Assembly: GCA_018436925.1 (NCBI GenBank)
Contig: JAHDKI010000020.1
Span: 89,501-153,500, forward strand
Direction of reading: 5' to 3'
From: Syntrophaceae bacterium
GTDB taxonomy: Bacteria; Desulfobacterota; Syntrophia; Syntrophales; Smithellaceae
DNA length: 64,000 nucleotides
The first letter of the stretch is position 1; every line of letters starts with the position of its first letter. Both the position numbers and the translations under genes were made by a program. Shown in pieces: positions 44,667 to 52,143 of this stretch. The notes under the pieces were generated by a model. It saw only the letters and a program-made list of their open reading frames with translations, made no database searches and had not been told where the DNA came from.

Positions 44667-46289
44667 CTAATCCAGCGTGTATCCGGTCCGTCCGGCCATA
44701 TCCGGATTGCACGAGCCGCTTCCGGCCAATGGATGCGGGCAGGTGTATTTTGTGTATCCCGGGCGTGGCGTGTCCGAAATAAAATCCCGTCCATCAACGA
44801 CGTGAAACTGCTGCCAATTTGTGCCTGTGGGGCAGGCGCCGGCATAGGAACCCGTGCAGCAGGAATAGGGAACCCCCGCCGCTGTGCACGCCATATTGTC
44901 GCTGTTGTTGTGAAGGTAGAAACGGTTGGGATACATGGTGTCCGTGCTGCATGTACTGCCCGGGCATTGTGAATCGGAGGTACAGGTGTCATATTTATTC
45001 GAACCGCCCAGGCAGTTTCGACCTGATTGATTATTCCAGGCATAAAGCGGATCAACCTCCTGCGAATGACCGCTGCCTAGAGTGCCGGTCATCGTGCCGG
45101 CGCCTGTCTGATCCAGGCATCGGTAACCGTCAACGGCGTTTCCGTGCGCGGCATTGTTCACATTCGTATCGTAAACACTCGATCCGTTGCAATCGCCGAA
45201 ACCGTCCTGCGAACCGATGCAGTTGCCGATTCCGGGGCCGGTGCAGCAGACGGCAGGCGCGCCCGCGCCCGTGCATTGGGAATTCTGCGTGCAGCCATTG
45301 TCAAACCAGCTTCGGCGGTTGTCCAGCACAACCGCCCCCCGTTCCGGCAGCCATTGCGACCACGGTCCTGATACAACATTGCCGGTAATCACATGCGAGC
45401 CGCCGCGCAGCGATAAATAGGATGTGAAAGTATTGCTCACGGACCGGTTAAAACGATTGTTGTAAATTTCATAAGAACGGGTTGCGCGAACGGATTTTTG
45501 GCAGGCCGAGTGAGCCATAATGTAGGCATCGTTAAACGTGTTGTAGCGGATGACGGCGCGAGCGCCGTTGTTGGAGTCCACACTGTTGTGGAAAACACCG
45601 GCGACGTCGGCCATCAGAAATGTGTTGTTTTCCAGAAAAATGGCGTTGGCCGTTCCCCATTGCGGCGCGCTGGTCCAGGAGTGATGTGCCGCCGTGCCGC
45701 CGCCTGCAAATCCGATCTGGCAATAGTTGAAAACGTTTTGATCGATCAGACCGAAAAGCGTCCATGTGCCGACATTCGACAGAGTTGCCACCGATGTAAT
45801 ATCGGCGTAATCCGTTCCCTGAAAAACGTTATGATCGATTCGCCAGCCGCTGCCTGCGCCGCTGATCTGAAAAAGCCGTCCTTGCGGCGCGGAAAGCTTC
45901 AAACCGGAAAGTCTGAAGGGAAAAGCGCCCGTCGAAGATCCGGTGCTGACGTCAAACAGGGGCACGGTTCCGTTACCGCTGATCGTCGTTGTGTCAGGCC
46001 CATTGCCGATAATGCGGATTGCTTTGTTGACGGAAAGGGTCTTTGCGCGCCAATTGGCTTCGCCGGCCGTAATATTAATCGTATCGCCTGGAGAAGCTTG
46101 CGACACGCAGGATGCGACCGATTCGTAATCCGGCGTCGAGGTCCAGGCGGGGCTTGCGCCCGAACAAGACGGCGTATAGTCCGGCGACGATGGGAAAAAC
46201 CCGCCTGATTCGCCGCCCCCGCCGCCGCAACCATTCAGGGCCAATATGCCTAAAACCGCCCAAAGCAAAAATCTGCATGCCGAAGACAT
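44667..46289 (-). CDS. Right-handed beta-helix lipoprotein, family A
   Basis: A protein of about 540 residues with a lipoprotein signal (LNGC, then a run of glycines), so it should be attached to a membrane by lipid. The mature part opens PSCSGASPAWTSTPDYESV and holds parallel beta-helix turns (IRIIGNG, IDHNVFQG, ENNTFL, IYNNRFN). Several cysteine clusters (CCTGPGIGNC, CTSDSQCPGSTC) suggest disulfides and export. It ends with YTCPHPLAG and CNPDMAGRTGY, shared with the paralogue at 49973. It may bind or cut a polysaccharide; no catalytic motif was recognised. ATG 46289 has AGGAG nine bases upstream; ATG 46295 is only three bases from it. Confidence 0.8.
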   Translation of the reverse strand: MSSACRFLLWAVLGILALNGCGGGGGESGGFFPSSPDYTPSCSGASPAWTSTPDYESVASCVSQASPGDTINITAGEANWRAKTLSVNKAIRIIGNGPDTTTISGNGTVPLFDVSTGSSTGAFPFRLSGLKLSAPQGRLFQISGAGSGWRIDHNVFQGTDYADITSVATLSNVGTWTLFGLIDQNVFNYCQIGFAGGGTAAHHSWTSAPQWGTANAIFLENNTFLMADVAGVFHNSVDSNNGARAVIRYNTFNDAYIMAHSACQKSVRATRSYEIYNNRFNRSVSNTFTSYLSLRGGSHVITGNVVSGPWSQWLPERGAVVLDNRRSWFDNGCTQNSQCTGAGAPAVCCTGPGIGNCIGSQDGFGDCNGSSVYDTNVNNAAHGNAVDGYRCLDQTGAGTMTGTLGSGHSQEVDPLYAWNNQSGRNCLGGSNKYDTCTSDSQCPGSTCSTDTMYPNRFYLHNNSDNMACTAAGVPYSCCTGSYAGACPTGTNWQQFHVVDGRDFISDTPRPGYTKYTCPHPLAGSGSCNPDMAGRTGYTLD

Positions 46290-46351
46290 AAGCATTTACT
46301 CCTTGACGTCGATATTAAGCTGTAGAGGTGTTTTGATTTCTGAGCGTTGCG

Positions 46352-46380
46352 ATTACAGTTCTTTTTGCGAAAAATGTCAA
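46352..46380 (-). promoter_or_regulatory. Sigma-70 promoter of the beta-helix lipoprotein gene
   Basis: On the minus strand TTGACA (46380-46375), a 17-base spacer and TGTAAT (46357-46352) precede the gene by about 60 bases. The wider gap 46296-46617 has no gene and otherwise holds only the terminator at 46568. Confidence 0.7.
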
Positions 46381-46567
46381 ATGCTTTGTCGGGCCAATTA
46401 AAGATTGTTCAAGACAGGCAGCGTTTGGCTCGGGCTCATCACACAGCGAGCGTGTATGATTAGGTCAAGGCATGAAGTTGGAGGATATCATTTATAAGCT
46501 TTAAGAATGCGAAACGCAGAAAAGATGCTGTAAAAGAACCCGACAGAAAGACAACAATAATCACCAA

Positions 46568-46597
46568 TAAAAAACCCGCGGCGTTGGCCGCGGGTTC
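46568..46597 (-). terminator. Rho-independent terminator of the PEP-CTERM gene at 46618
   Basis: AACCCGCGGC/GCCGCGGGTT (46573-46582 and 46587-46596) with loop GTTG. In the minus direction it is followed by a T-tract (the A-run at 46569-46574). It lies 21 bases beyond the stop. Confidence 0.9.
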
Positions 46598-46617
46598 TTA
46601 ACGGGAATGATATTGAA

Positions 46618-47247
46618 CTATCTTCTGGCTCTGTGCGCCACGACTCCCAGGCCCAGCAAACCAAAGCCCAGAAGCAACAGCGACATGGGTTCGGGAACCA
46701 AGACCAGCTGGCTTTGTTTCTTCGTTCTGCCGCTGTACAGATTAGCTACGCGAACCTGTCCGATGCCCTGCCAGTTTGCCGAGTTCGCTTCGGCGATCAA
46801 TTCATTTGCTCGTGTGACCATGGCGCTTGTTACGCCCTGGCCGCTGTAGTTTTCATTTTCAAGAATCCAGATAGCCACCTGCAGAGCGCTCATTTCAGCA
46901 TTCGTAAGGCTGTAAGCGCCATACCTGAACTGTGTGTACAAATAAGCGGTCTGAGAGCTGATCGGATCGCCGATCACGCCGGGCTCGACTTCATAAGCGC
47001 CGCCCGTGCCGCCTGCGGTTGCGTAAGTGGCAAGAGTATAACTATACGGTGTGTTTAAAGTAACGTATTCGTTCGTTTCCAGACAAAACGTTCCGAATGT
47101 GCCGAAATCATTTGTGGTTGCCCAGAACATGCCGGCGTTTACACTACCGGGGCCGTCGGTCAAAGTCATCGTATCGGCCATCGATGCTGAACTGAATGCA
47201 AAAAGCATTACAACCGAAATTAAAAGAGCTGCCAGTTTTTTCTTCAT
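46618..47247 (-). CDS. PEP-CTERM protein with a predicted thioester domain
   Basis: A 209-residue exported protein: signal peptide (cut after SMA), a single globular domain, and a PEP-CTERM tail at 184-209 (VPEP, hydrophobic helix, HRARR). The globular domain has GTFCLETNEY with Cys55 and SALQVAIWIL with Gln123, which match the two signature motifs of surface thioester domains (C followed by hydrophobic and polar; LQ-x-A-I-W). If correct, Cys55 and Gln123 form a reactive internal thioester that can bond covalently to an amine on another surface. A sigma-54 promoter lies upstream and a strong terminator downstream. Confidence 0.8.
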   Translation of the reverse strand: MKKKLAALLISVVMLFAFSSASMADTMTLTDGPGSVNAGMFWATTNDFGTFGTFCLETNEYVTLNTPYSYTLATYATAGGTGGAYEVEPGVIGDPISSQTAYLYTQFRYGAYSLTNAEMSALQVAIWILENENYSGQGVTSAMVTRANELIAEANSANWQGIGQVRVANLYSGRTKKQSQLVLVPEPMSLLLLGFGLLGLGVVAHRARR

Positions 47248-47315
47248 TATTCATCCCCTTTTCATTTGAGCTTATGTCGGTTTCTTTACTAACAATCGTA
47301 TCGGCCAAGGAGATT

Positions 47316-47330
47316 GCAACAGCCATGCCA
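47316..47330 (-). promoter_or_regulatory. Sigma-54 promoter of the thioester PEP-CTERM gene
   Basis: Minus strand TGGCAT-N5-TTGC with GG at 47329-47328 and GC at 47317-47316, an excellent RpoN match. The start point would be near 47304, about 57 bases before the ATG. Confidence 0.8.
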
Positions 47331-47621
47331 TGGAACGGGCAGTTGTGGGTAAGCCGCGAGCAAATCTCTTATGTCACTGAAAATATAAAGATAAAATCAA
47401 TCTAAGGCTGAATAGTATTGTTTGAAAAAAATACGGATAGAAAACTTAGATACATGAATTGTAAACTAATCCGACACTGAAAAGCGCCGGTTTGAGGTCA
47501 GTCTTAGCCTTGTATCGAAGCAAATTTAAAATTTCAAAAAAGTGTCGAAAATATTTACGGATCTCACGCTGCTGAAAAACGGCTTCGGCAAATGGATGGT
47601 GAATACAGATACATGCCTATA

Positions 47622-47637
47622 TGGTGTAAAACTTGCT
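47622..47637 (+). promoter_or_regulatory. Sigma-54 promoter of the PEP-CTERM gene at 47714
   Basis: TGGTGT-N5-TTGCT with GG at 47623-47624 and GC at 47635-47636, exactly ten bases apart. It is a weaker -24 box than the other two. Transcription would start near 47648, leaving a leader of about 65 bases. Confidence 0.6.
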
Positions 47638-47713
47638 GCAATGACGAAGAAAAGGGCGCGAAAGTTCCGACAACCAGGCAGGCGGGTAAACAAAACAAGG
47701 AAGGGGCGAGGGT

Positions 47714-48358
47714 ATGAAGAAGAAAATATTGTTATTTTCGTTAATTTGTTTTCTTTCACTGGCCGGCTATGCGTATGCAAACTTTATCAGCAACCCCGGA
47801 TTTGAGTATTACAGTTCATCGGGGAATTTTGACAATTGGACTGAAGGCGGATCGGTTTTAACTAATCTCGATCCGCAGTTTGTTTACGAGGGCAACGCCT
47901 CGGCGTTTTTAAGGATTCCGGGCGGGTCTCTGTATCAGTCGTTCGTCATTACCGAAGGCAGCTTACTGTATTACGGCGCCTGGTTCAAAATCGCCACCGA
48001 TTCCTTCGAATCAAACTGGGACCAGATTCAAATCAGCCTTCAGATCGACAATCTGCAGTGGACAACCATCGGAGGTTCAGTTGGGAATATTCTTAGCGCT
48101 TCAGACTTTACCTGGTATGCCTCCTACCAAAGCTACTTTAGTGACTGGTTCCTGATTGCCAACACCATCGACGTGGCCAGTGTTCCGATGAACGCCAACA
48201 TCAACATCAACGCCCAGAACACCGACACGGAGCTGACAAAAGTATTTGTCGATAATGCATTCGCTTTGTCGGTCTCGGTGCCGGAGCCCGCATCCCTGAT
48301 CCTGCTGGGCTTGAGTTTGCTTGGTCTTGCCGGTGTAAGGCGTCTGTTCAAAAGGTAA
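47714..48358 (+). CDS. PEP-CTERM protein, jelly-roll type
   Basis: A 214-residue exported protein with a signal peptide (cut after AYA) and a beta-rich domain that begins FISNPGFEYYSSSGNFDNWTEGG. This NPGFE...W pattern is typical of carbohydrate-binding-like jelly rolls. The C-terminal PEP-CTERM signal spans about 189-214 (VPEP, hydrophobic segment, RRLFKR). It probably sits in the extracellular matrix. It is transcribed away from the thioester PEP-CTERM gene, and a strong terminator follows. Confidence 0.85.
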   Translation: MKKKILLFSLICFLSLAGYAYANFISNPGFEYYSSSGNFDNWTEGGSVLTNLDPQFVYEGNASAFLRIPGGSLYQSFVITEGSLLYYGAWFKIATDSFESNWDQIQISLQIDNLQWTTIGGSVGNILSASDFTWYASYQSYFSDWFLIANTIDVASVPMNANININAQNTDTELTKVFVDNAFALSVSVPEPASLILLGLSLLGLAGVRRLFKR

Positions 48359-48401
48359 ACTGCTTTCAACCGGCACGCGGAAAAAATGTTGCATGAACAT
48401 C

Positions 48402-48436
48402 AAAAAAGGCGGGGGAAATGCAACCCCGCCTTTTTA
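48402..48436 (+). terminator. Rho-independent terminator after the PEP-CTERM gene at 47714
   Basis: AAAAAGGCGGGG/CCCCGCCTTTTT (48403-48414 and 48424-48435) around a 9-base loop, 44 bases after the stop. Confidence 0.9.
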
Positions 48437-48449
48437 CTTCCCGCCGACC

Positions 48450-48628
48450 TTGACTTCTGACTTCTGACTTCTGCCCTATGGCCTCTGAGCTATGCACTTA
48501 ATCGGCCAACTGCTAACTGCCAACTTGAAACTTTAAACCTGAAACGTGAAACTTTAAACCTGAAACGTGAAACTTTAAACGTGAAACTTTAAACCTGAAA
48601 CTTGAAACCTGAAACGTGAAACTTAATC
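48450..48628. repeat. Heptanucleotide repeat block 4
   Basis: Part of the 363-base gap 48359-48721. It begins with TGACTTC heptamers (about 48450-48472), passes through a CTGCCC-rich link, and continues with a long run of TTGAAAC, TTTAAAC, CTGAAAC and GTGAAAC units (about 48522-48625). It ends 17 bases before the promoter of the next gene. Confidence 0.85.
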
Positions 48629-48644
48629 CCCGCGGCGCTTTTCC

Positions 48645-48672
48645 TTGACATGAGAAATTAACTTTCTATACT
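48645..48672 (+). promoter_or_regulatory. Sigma-70 promoter of the gene at 48722
   Basis: TTGACA (48645-48650), a 16-base spacer and TATACT (48667-48672). The start point is near 48679, and GGAGG at 48706-48710 serves translation. Confidence 0.8.
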
Positions 48673-48721
48673 GAAGCCTCCTGGAAGCATCCGCCTATCA
48701 ATTGAGGAGGTCGCCTGCTTA

Positions 48722-49825
48722 ATGGAAACAAACCGGTTCATTCAGTTTTGCATCAAAGGGCTGGAAAAAGCCCACCTTCCGTCAGAAAACCTTTTTTCCG
48801 CTTCAAGACAGCTTGTGGGCGACCGCATGGTCTATTATCGTGACCGAAGGAATGAATATCGGTTTACCATGAATGCCTTGATGGGACTTCAAAAAGCGAA
48901 AGAGCAGGGCAATGACATCTTTCTGGATCCCGAAGCCGACTTTCATCTCATGGCAAAGCGTATTCATGAAATGGCGCACTCGCCGGAGGATATCGCCGCA
49001 ACCCTCTGGACGGGCAGAGCCATCGGCACACCCATCCCGCAGGCGGCCGAGGCGCTTTTTCAATCCCTGTTGACAGCCGCTCCACGCCTGAAAAACCTTT
49101 CGGCGAAAGGGCTGGCCTGGATGATCATCGCATGCGTGACGGGCGATAAAAAGCATGTTGACCGTGCCGGTACATTGGTCAAACTGGCTGAATCAAAATA
49201 CATTTCCGACGAAACCAAACTGGTTCGCGAGCACACCGCAGGCATTCGGCGCAACTGGTCGTCGTTCGGCGCCCACGCCTATATTGCCTATGCCCTGCTG
49301 CTTTATGCCCGCAGGACCGGCGACGGCCGGGCCGCCGGGCTGGGGCTGCAAATCGTCCGCAAGCTTGTTGAACTTCAGGGGGACGATGGACAATGGGCCT
49401 GGATGTATCATGTTCCCACCGGCAAAGTCGCCGACTTCTATCCGGTGTATTCCGTCCACCAGTATGCCTATGCGCCGTTTTTTTTGTTGGAAGCCGTCGA
49501 TCTTGGGCACAGCGAATTTCGGGAACCGCTGGTTCGCGGCTTTCGCTGGATTTTAGGAAACAATGAAATGAAAGAAACCATGGTTGAACCGAAACATCAT
49601 ATTGTCTGGCGGCGGGTCTTCCGTGCCGGCCTTAATGCAAAACTGGTGAAAATATTTCGGGCGTTAGCTGTTATCCATTATGGTGTGAAAGCGGACATCG
49701 AAAAGCCCCCCGCAATACAGATCGACCGGCAATGCTGGGGCTTTGAAATGGCGCTGCCGCTTTTGGCTTTTGCGGGCAGGAAAGAATTTGATGAACTTTT
49801 TTGTGATCAAAGTTTTTTATCATAA
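48722..49825 (+). CDS. Uncharacterised helical (toroid-like) protein
   Basis: A 367-residue cytoplasmic protein without signal peptide. It is mostly alpha-helical with regularly spaced hydrophobic helices, and conserved-looking loops such as FGAHAYIAYALLLYARR, LQGDDGQWAWMYH and YSVHQYAYAPFFLLEA. These are the style of alpha/alpha toroid proteins (terpenoid cyclases, six-hairpin glycosidases, uronyl epimerases). The GDDGQWAW block is the best hint of an active site. I cannot name the family or a substrate. It has its own consensus promoter and sits between repeat block 4 and a beta-helix lipoprotein gene, so a role in surface carbohydrate is possible. Confidence 0.65.
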   Translation: METNRFIQFCIKGLEKAHLPSENLFSASRQLVGDRMVYYRDRRNEYRFTMNALMGLQKAKEQGNDIFLDPEADFHLMAKRIHEMAHSPEDIAATLWTGRAIGTPIPQAAEALFQSLLTAAPRLKNLSAKGLAWMIIACVTGDKKHVDRAGTLVKLAESKYISDETKLVREHTAGIRRNWSSFGAHAYIAYALLLYARRTGDGRAAGLGLQIVRKLVELQGDDGQWAWMYHVPTGKVADFYPVYSVHQYAYAPFFLLEAVDLGHSEFREPLVRGFRWILGNNEMKETMVEPKHHIVWRRVFRAGLNAKLVKIFRALAVIHYGVKADIEKPPAIQIDRQCWGFEMALPLLAFAGRKEFDELFCDQSFLS

Positions 49826-49904
49826 AGGATGTTCATCATACGTTGGCGAAAGGTTCAGTGATGAAAAATTCTTGCGGCTGCATAAAGCAATGATCAGTCC
49901 AGAT

Positions 49905-49936
49905 GAAAACGCCCGCCCTTCCAAGGGCGGGCGTTC
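49905..49936 (-). terminator. Terminator shared by convergent genes at 48722 and 49973
   Basis: A perfect 13-bp inverted repeat (AACGCCCGCCCTT and AAGGGCGGGCGTT at 49908-49920 and 49923-49935). The T-tract is on the minus side, so it mainly ends the lipoprotein gene; the symmetry also blocks the other direction. Confidence 0.85.
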
Positions 49937-49972
49937 CAGCGCAATGAACAATTTAAAAAAGGTGGAATAACA

Positions 49973-51691
49973 TCACAAGTTGTAACCGCTTGTGCCGGCT
50001 ACATCAGGGCTGCAAGTTCCGGTTAATCCGGCCAGCGGATGCGGGCAGGTGTAAGGTTCAAAGTGTTTGGTCCATGTATTGGTTGCGGTGCATTTATATA
50101 AAGTTCCCAGGGGGCCGTCATTCGTTGCGAAATAAGCCGTGTTCACCGTACAGGTTGCGGGTCTGGCGGATAGCAGGCCTCGGCCGACGCCGGACGTGCT
50201 GTCAAAGGCGCTTGTGAAATTGTAATAGTCACGATTGGCCTTGACGTGATTCTGCGAATCATTAATGACATGAAACGGCACTTCGGTTGTTCCGTCTGCC
50301 CGCTTGTTGTTCCAGGCATAAGCCGGCATCAGGGATTGCTGAGATGGCCGCCCCAGAATATACCCGTTTCCTGATTTCGGGCCCGTGTAATTAAGGTCGA
50401 TATCAATGGTATCAGAACCGACCGACAGAATAGGAAACGTACCTCCGGAAAATCCTTCGCCACAGCCGGATAAGCCGGATGAACTAACGATCGTGGCTTT
50501 ATTCTCGGTGGATAAATCATGACCGGTTGCCGTGAGACGGACTTTCCCTGCGCTGTTATTCGTGCAGGACTCGATCGTGAAAGTCCGCCAGTGCGCCGTA
50601 TCGTCACCCCGGCCGATCTGATCGCGGCAGGGATAACCAGCCTCGTCGCCCACACCTTCATTTCCATCCCAGTAAGAGGTTCCATCGCATTTTCCGCTGA
50701 AATCGGCCGTCGCGTAGCAGCGCACATTATCCAGTGCGATGCCGTAATTGGTCCAGTTGCCTAGGATGTTGTTGTTAAATACCAGGCCCGTGCCGGCCCG
50801 GATGCGGAACGGATAATAATGCCCAGCTCCTTGGTTGTCGATAATATTATTATAAACCTCCCATCTTTGAACCGCCCGGTTGACCCACTGGACGGAATGC
50901 GCCTCGATATAGAGAGCCGAGTTGCTCTGAGTGGTGCCAGAAGTGATAACGTCGTTATAGCGGAAAACGTAGCGTATGCCATAATTGCCGTCGATGACGT
51001 TGGCCGTGCCGTTGTTTGTTCGATTGAAAGAATTTCCTTCAAAAAACACAATTCCGTCTTCGCTTCCCATCGTTTGCGCTTCCGCCCAGACAGCGCTTTG
51101 CGAATTCATTCCTGTGCCGCCACCCGTTACAAAAACTGAGGTATTTATAAATCTGCATGAATGAACCACACCGGTCGGGTGAGCGCCGGAGCGGTTGACA
51201 ACAAGAGCGCGTGTTGACGCCTCGGTTGTTGTAAACTTCACGTGTTCCACAGCAAAACCCTGGCCATCGACGATTATGACGCCCGATGTTGCATCCACCG
51301 TCAGATCAGCAAATCGCGAGCCACCCGTTCCGAGGTGAATCACATGCGTCATCCAACTGTCCGGCAGACTGGTGCGGATGATTGTTTCATCAATACCCGC
51401 GCCGACGATAGACAATTGCTTTGCCCCGAGCGAAATTCGCTCGCGCCAAGTGGCCCGACCCGCCAGAATATGAATGGTGTCGCCGGAAGAAGCCTGAGAA
51501 ACGCAGGATGCCACTGATTCGTAATCCGGCGTGGAAGTCCAAGATGGGCTTGCGCCGGTGCAGGAAGGTGTGAAACCGGGTGACGATGCCGGGACAAACC
51601 CGCCGGAATCGCAACCGCCCCCGCAACTCAGAAAAAAAGCACTTAGGCAAGTCAAAGAAAGCAACCCGAATGTCCTTTTCAAGGATATCAT
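49973..51691 (-). CDS. Right-handed beta-helix lipoprotein, family A paralogue
   Basis: A 572-residue paralogue of the protein at 44667: lipobox FLSC, glycine/cysteine-rich start, PSCTGASPSWTSTPDYESV, a parallel beta-helix with turns like RFADLTVDA, FRYNDVI and VYNNIIDN, and the C-terminal YTCPHPLAG with CSPDVAGTSGY. It is expected to be lipid-anchored and exposed. GGAGGG precedes the ATG. A likely promoter, TTGACA at 51780-51775 with a weak -10 TAGGGT at 51757-51752, lies upstream. Polysaccharide binding or lyase activity is possible but no catalytic residues can be assigned. Confidence 0.8.
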   Translation of the reverse strand: MISLKRTFGLLSLTCLSAFFLSCGGGCDSGGFVPASSPGFTPSCTGASPSWTSTPDYESVASCVSQASSGDTIHILAGRATWRERISLGAKQLSIVGAGIDETIIRTSLPDSWMTHVIHLGTGGSRFADLTVDATSGVIIVDGQGFAVEHVKFTTTEASTRALVVNRSGAHPTGVVHSCRFINTSVFVTGGGTGMNSQSAVWAEAQTMGSEDGIVFFEGNSFNRTNNGTANVIDGNYGIRYVFRYNDVITSGTTQSNSALYIEAHSVQWVNRAVQRWEVYNNIIDNQGAGHYYPFRIRAGTGLVFNNNILGNWTNYGIALDNVRCYATADFSGKCDGTSYWDGNEGVGDEAGYPCRDQIGRGDDTAHWRTFTIESCTNNSAGKVRLTATGHDLSTENKATIVSSSGLSGCGEGFSGGTFPILSVGSDTIDIDLNYTGPKSGNGYILGRPSQQSLMPAYAWNNKRADGTTEVPFHVINDSQNHVKANRDYYNFTSAFDSTSGVGRGLLSARPATCTVNTAYFATNDGPLGTLYKCTATNTWTKHFEPYTCPHPLAGLTGTCSPDVAGTSGYNL

Positions 51692-52143
51692 TCAAACCCT
51701 CCAGGCAATCCGCTTATTCAGTTTTTTGGTTTGGTTTTGTTTCGTGGAAAAACCCTATTTAGAACGTCGACGCTTGTCAAACAATAAATTATGACAAAGG
51801 CATAGAACACATTGGTTAGACACCGATTATGAAGGGTACGCAAGAAGAAATCTATAAATACCTAATAATATTAAAGGCAAGTGAATAATGCGGCGTTCAT
51901 TAGGCAAGCGGCATGATATCTTGCGGCAAATTAAACCAAAAGGTGCGGACAAAGGAACGCCATTCATGCTAGAAGTTCTTAAATATTTGAAAATATAAGA
52001 ATAGTCAGATTCGGTCATTTATTTTAGTTTCGCTTTCGCATCGTTTTGTGCTTCCGGTCACAGACACAACTTTGGATTTCGACGATCTTACCCCCGGATG
52101 GCGGAGAAATAAGCCGCCTATTTAGAAAACCGGGGGTAAGAAC
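51692..52143. other. Divergent intergenic region between two beta-helix genes
   Basis: An AT-rich 452-base gap. It holds the promoter of the minus-strand lipoprotein (51752-51780) and the hairpin leader of the plus-strand gene (52087-52140). No gene is credible; a short open frame at 51827-52018 has no ribosome site and no family resemblance. Confidence 0.5.
52087..52140 (+). promoter_or_regulatory. 5' leader hairpin that covers the ribosome site
   Basis: CTTACCCCCGG (52087-52097) is the exact complement of CCGGGGGTAAG (52130-52140). Inside lies a second hairpin GGCGG/CCGCC (52100-52104 and 52113-52117). The right arm holds the only purine-rich ribosome-site candidate and ends three bases before the ATG. 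Folding would block translation. It is not a terminator, having no T-tract, and does not match a riboswitch class that I recognise. Confidence 0.6.

Larger units (their letters stand above)
47248..47713. other. Shared promoter region of two divergent PEP-CTERM genes
   Basis: A 466-base gap between two divergent genes with no gene of its own. It holds two opposed sigma-54 promoters (47316-47330 minus; 47622-47637 plus) and two copies of CACTGAAAA (47375-47383 and 47475-47483) that could belong to binding sites of an RpoN-dependent activator. The middle is AT-rich. Confidence 0.5.

Noticed and set aside
44546-45055. 169-residue minus-strand open frame ending in SSFKFKVSSF repeats
   Set aside because: Half is antisense-frame DNA of the beta-helix gene and half is repeat block 3. 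No ribosome site or family match.
51827-52018. 63-residue minus-strand open frame in a long intergenic gap
   Set aside because: No ribosome site, no hydrophobic or domain signature, and AT-rich composition that opens frames by chance.
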